The notes below the pieces were generated by a model. The model worked only from the letters and a program-made list of their open reading frames with translations. It ran no database searches and was not told where the DNA came from. A stretch of 64,000 nucleotides of DNA from Acidobacteriota bacterium (lineage in GTDB: Bacteria; Acidobacteriota; Vicinamibacteria; Vicinamibacterales; 2-12-FULL-66-21). The position numbers and the translations under genes were made by a program. The stretch is taken from assembly GCA_016184105.1 (NCBI GenBank), contig JACPDI010000047.1, positions 62,001 to 126,000 of the forward strand, given 5' to 3'. Positions 62,093 through 64,000 of this stretch are shown in pieces. Position 1 is the stretch's first letter, and the number at the start of each line of letters is the position of its first letter.

Positions 62093-63262
62093 CATCAGGT
62101 ACGGCCGCCGGAGGTTGCCGAAGGCGGCCGCCTCGTCGCGCCACGACGCCGCGATCGCGTCCGCCCCTTCGCCGGCCTCGATCGCCTTTCGAAGCCGATC
62201 CGATCCCCACATGATGTCGATCGGCATCTTCTCGTACTCGTATTCGTACGGCGGCTCTTTCCACGCGAACCGATCCGGCGCCTGCCGCCGGAACTCCTCG
62301 ATGAGCGCGACGCCGGTTCTGACCGGCTCGAGCGCGCGGCGATCCAGCACGTGGAGCTGGCACCCGCCGCACGTCTGCTTCGCGTGCTTCTGAAAGGCCG
62401 GCTCGAAGAACACGCCGCGGAAGCGAACGCCGGGAAGCCCGCGCGCGTTCATCGCATCGGCGAGCCGCTCTCCGTCGATCCATGGCGCCCCGACAAGCTC
62501 GAAGGGGCGCGTCGTGCCGCGCCCCTCGGAAATGTTCGTGGCCTCGAACAGCACCGTGCCCGGATACACGACGGCGGAGTCGAGCGTCGGGATGTTGGGA
62601 GACGGCATCACCCAGGGCACGCCCGTGTCGTCGAAGTACATCTCGCGCCGCCAGCCGTCCATCGGCACCACGTCCAGCGCCGCGCCGATTCCAAACGCCT
62701 CGTTGAACAGCTTCGCCAGCTCGCCGATGGTCATGCCGTGCCGCATCGGGATCGGGAACTGGCCGACGAACGACGTGTAGGCCGGATCGAGCACGGCCCC
62801 TTCGATGCCGACGCCGCCGATGGGATTCGGCCGGTCGCAGACGATGACCGGCACGCCGTGCCGCGCGCCGGCACGCAGGCAGTTGGCCATCGTGTACACG
62901 AAGGTGTAGATGCGCGTGCCGACGTCCTGCAGATCGACGATGAGCGCGTCGAGCCCCGCGAGCATCTCGGCCGTGGGCTCGCGGGTTTCGCTGTAGAGCG
63001 AGTACACGGCCACGCGACGGCGGGCGTCCTTCGCGTGCGGCGACTCAATCATGTTGTCCTGGAGGTCGGATCGAAAGCCGTGCTGGGGCCCGAACAGCGC
63101 GCCGATCGTCACAGGCGAGCTCCCGGCGAGCCGATCGGCGGCGTGCACCAGGTGGGCATCGATCGATGCCGGGTTGCACACGAGTCCCACGCGCGCGCCG
63201 GCGAGCCGCGTGCCGCGATCAATCTCATCAAGCAATCGGTCGAGTCCGGAACGCACCTGCAT
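62078..63262 (-). CDS. DUF1343 protein (NamZ-like exo-N-acetylmuramidase)
   Basis: The 394-residue protein matches DUF1343, whose member NamZ is an exo-lytic beta-N-acetylmuramidase of peptidoglycan recycling. Typical blocks are VGLVCNPASIDAHLVH, LFGPQHGFRSDLQDNM, DLQDVGTRIYTFVYTM, VCDRPNPIGG and SEGRGTTRPFELVGAPW. No signal peptide is evident, so it would act in the cytoplasm unless exported otherwise. A YEYEYEK tract lies near the C-terminus. TATTCT on the minus strand (63274-63269) ends six bases before the ATG. Confidence 0.9.
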   Translation of the reverse strand: MQVRSGLDRLLDEIDRGTRLAGARVGLVCNPASIDAHLVHAADRLAGSSPVTIGALFGPQHGFRSDLQDNMIESPHAKDARRRVAVYSLYSETREPTAEMLAGLDALIVDLQDVGTRIYTFVYTMANCLRAGARHGVPVIVCDRPNPIGGVGIEGAVLDPAYTSFVGQFPIPMRHGMTIGELAKLFNEAFGIGAALDVVPMDGWRREMYFDDTGVPWVMPSPNIPTLDSAVVYPGTVLFEATNISEGRGTTRPFELVGAPWIDGERLADAMNARGLPGVRFRGVFFEPAFQKHAKQTCGGCQLHVLDRRALEPVRTGVALIEEFRRQAPDRFAWKEPPYEYEYEKMPIDIMWGSDRLRKAIEAGEGADAIAASWRDEAAAFGNLRRPYLMYPPA

Positions 63263-63267
63263 GGGGA

Positions 63268-63274
63268 TAGAATA
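63268..63274. promoter_or_regulatory. Overlapping divergent -10 elements
   Basis: TAGAATA reads TAGAAT on the plus strand (15 bases before the parA GTG) and TATTCT on the minus strand (six bases before the DUF1343 ATG). Five bases are shared between the two hexamers. Confidence 0.5.
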
Positions 63275-63288
63275 GCGGACCTCTGGCC

Positions 63289-64000
63289 GTGGTCATCGCC
63301 GTCATCAACACAAAAGGGGGCGTGGGGAAGACCACGACCGCGATCCACCTGTCCGTCCTGCTCGCCGGGCGGGGCCCGACGCTGCTCATCGACGCGGACA
63401 GCCAGGCGGGGGCGTCGCTCGGAGTCGGCATCCCGCGCGCGCGCCTCGCACCCTCGCTGGCCCACCCGTTCCTCTACGGATTGCCGCTGGAGCGCGCGAT
63501 TCGCCGGGGAGTCCGGCCGGGCATCGACGTCATCACCGCGTCGGCCGACCTGGCCAACACCGATGTCGCCTTGTCGGATGCCCCAGATCGGGAGCTGTGC
63601 CTGCGCAGGACCATCGAGCCGCTGCTGCAGCGCTACCGCACCATCCTGATCGACTGCGCGCCCGGCCTGTCGCTGCTGCACATCAACGTGCTCGCCGCGG
63701 CCCAGTGGTATCTCGTGCCGGTGACGCCGCAGTACCTCTCCCTCGAGGGGGCCGCCAGCATCGTCGATGCGGGCGATCGTGTGCGCCGGCGGTTCAACGA
63801 TCGGCTGCGGCTCCTCGGCATGGTGGTGACGATGGTCGATCGCGGGTCGAAGAGCGGGCGGCAGAACATCCGCATGCTGCGCGGCCATTATCGTGACGCG
63901 GTGGTTCGCCCCGAGATTCCCTTCAGCCATGCGCTTGCCGAAGCGCCGTCGTTCGGCCAGACCATCTTCGAGTACGAGCCCGCCGGGGCCGCGGCCCGCG
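63289..64000 (+). CDS. ParA/Soj-like ATPase, C-terminus cut by window edge
   Basis: The 237 residues present show a deviant Walker A, INTKGGVGKTTTAIHLSVLL, the A' aspartate in LLIDADSQAGASLG, and the Walker B-like TILIDCAPGLSLLHINVLAA. It is a ParA-family ATPase that may segregate chromosomes or position protein complexes. No ParB gene is seen before the window end. The GTG start leaves only a few residues before the P-loop strand, as usual for Soj. The gene is divergent from DUF1343. Confidence 0.88.
   Translation, partial: MVIAVINTKGGVGKTTTAIHLSVLLAGRGPTLLIDADSQAGASLGVGIPRARLAPSLAHPFLYGLPLERAIRRGVRPGIDVITASADLANTDVALSDAPDRELCLRRTIEPLLQRYRTILIDCAPGLSLLHINVLAAAQWYLVPVTPQYLSLEGAASIVDAGDRVRRRFNDRLRLLGMVVTMVDRGSKSGRQNIRMLRGHYRDAVVRPEIPFSHALAEAPSFGQTIFEYEPAGAAAR

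Noticed and set aside
62222-62251. Repeated TCGTA/TCGTATTC pattern in DUF1343
   Set aside because: It encodes YEYEYE within a conserved protein and is too short to be a meaningful repeat.

Overview
The window is a 64 kb piece of a very GC-rich bacterial chromosome with dense, often overlapping genes and a GTGA/ATGA stop-start habit. No rRNA, plasmid or phage backbone is present. The gene set (periplasmic SodC, CopA/CopB, TonB receptors, AddAB-like nuclease, a Fur-rubrerythrin fusion, M16 peptidase pairs, NamZ-like DUF1343, many secreted proteins of unknown function) suggests a free-living didermic heterotroph, most likely Acidobacteriota of the Vicinamibacteria type. This assignment is inference from gene content and GC, not a computed result.

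Layout. 1-7.2 kb: polyprenyl synthetase (cut by the edge), a secreted methyltransferase, an aspartase with a disturbed 3' end, class I fumarase, phosphoglucose isomerase and an aldehyde dehydrogenase. 7.3-11.6 kb: an oxidative-stress block (erpA, a Fur-rubrerythrin fusion, a PHP phosphoesterase, an ABC-type ATPase without a P-loop, sodC, a HAD phosphatase) ending in a selenocysteine tRNA that lies antisense to the HAD gene. 11.6-17.3 kb: ydcF, cold-shock gene, zinc ribbon, MobA-like transferase, KtrB/KtrA potassium uptake, PAP2 phosphatase, then a decayed hipBA pair abutting tRNA-Ala. 17.6-29.3 kb: secreted and outer-membrane proteins, a cupredoxin/PepSY/TonB-receptor operon, copB-copA, a YceI/MarR pair with matching operators, and periplasmic asparaginase. 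29.5-37.2 kb: a secreted protein coupled to an AddB/AddA-like helicase-nuclease pair; addA carries an in-frame palindromic insertion. 37.4-41.4 kb: small zinc-ribbon and membrane proteins, a DnaJ-like protein and an Mrp ATPase. 41.4-44.7 kb: a porin, FMN-binding protein, four-helix membrane protein and ApbE operon. 44.8-56.8 kb: MFS transporter, gamma-glutamyltransferase (repeat insertion and frameshift), M16 peptidase pair, quinone oxidoreductase, hydrolase, amidase with a small partner, DsbA-like protein, CMD protein. 56.9-64 kb: pyruvate kinase, a frameshifted amino-acid permease, SRPBCC protein, cytochrome c, LOG-family protein, DinB, DUF1343 and a ParA ATPase cut by the edge.

The most interesting signals are regulatory and structural. 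Two distant minus-strand promoters (24.05 and 44.75 kb) share the same composite architecture: an inverted repeat of the type CCGACC-N5-GGTCGG between -35 and -10, and a Fur-like TGAGA-N5-TCTCA box over the predicted start of transcription. They would co-regulate a TonB/PepSY/cupredoxin operon and a flavinylation/b-type cytochrome/porin operon, which together look like an iron (or copper) acquisition and reduction regulon. A possible small RNA with a strong intrinsic terminator lies antisense to the leader of the TonB-receptor mRNA. Several genes have a -10 hexamer six to nine bases before the start codon, and several divergent pairs have overlapping -10 elements, so leaderless transcription seems common. 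At least four kinds of interspersed repeat are visible: 22-bp-arm palindromes, GCCGGCC palindromes, heptanucleotide arrays beside stop codons, and a 51-bp in-frame repeat in gamma-glutamyltransferase.
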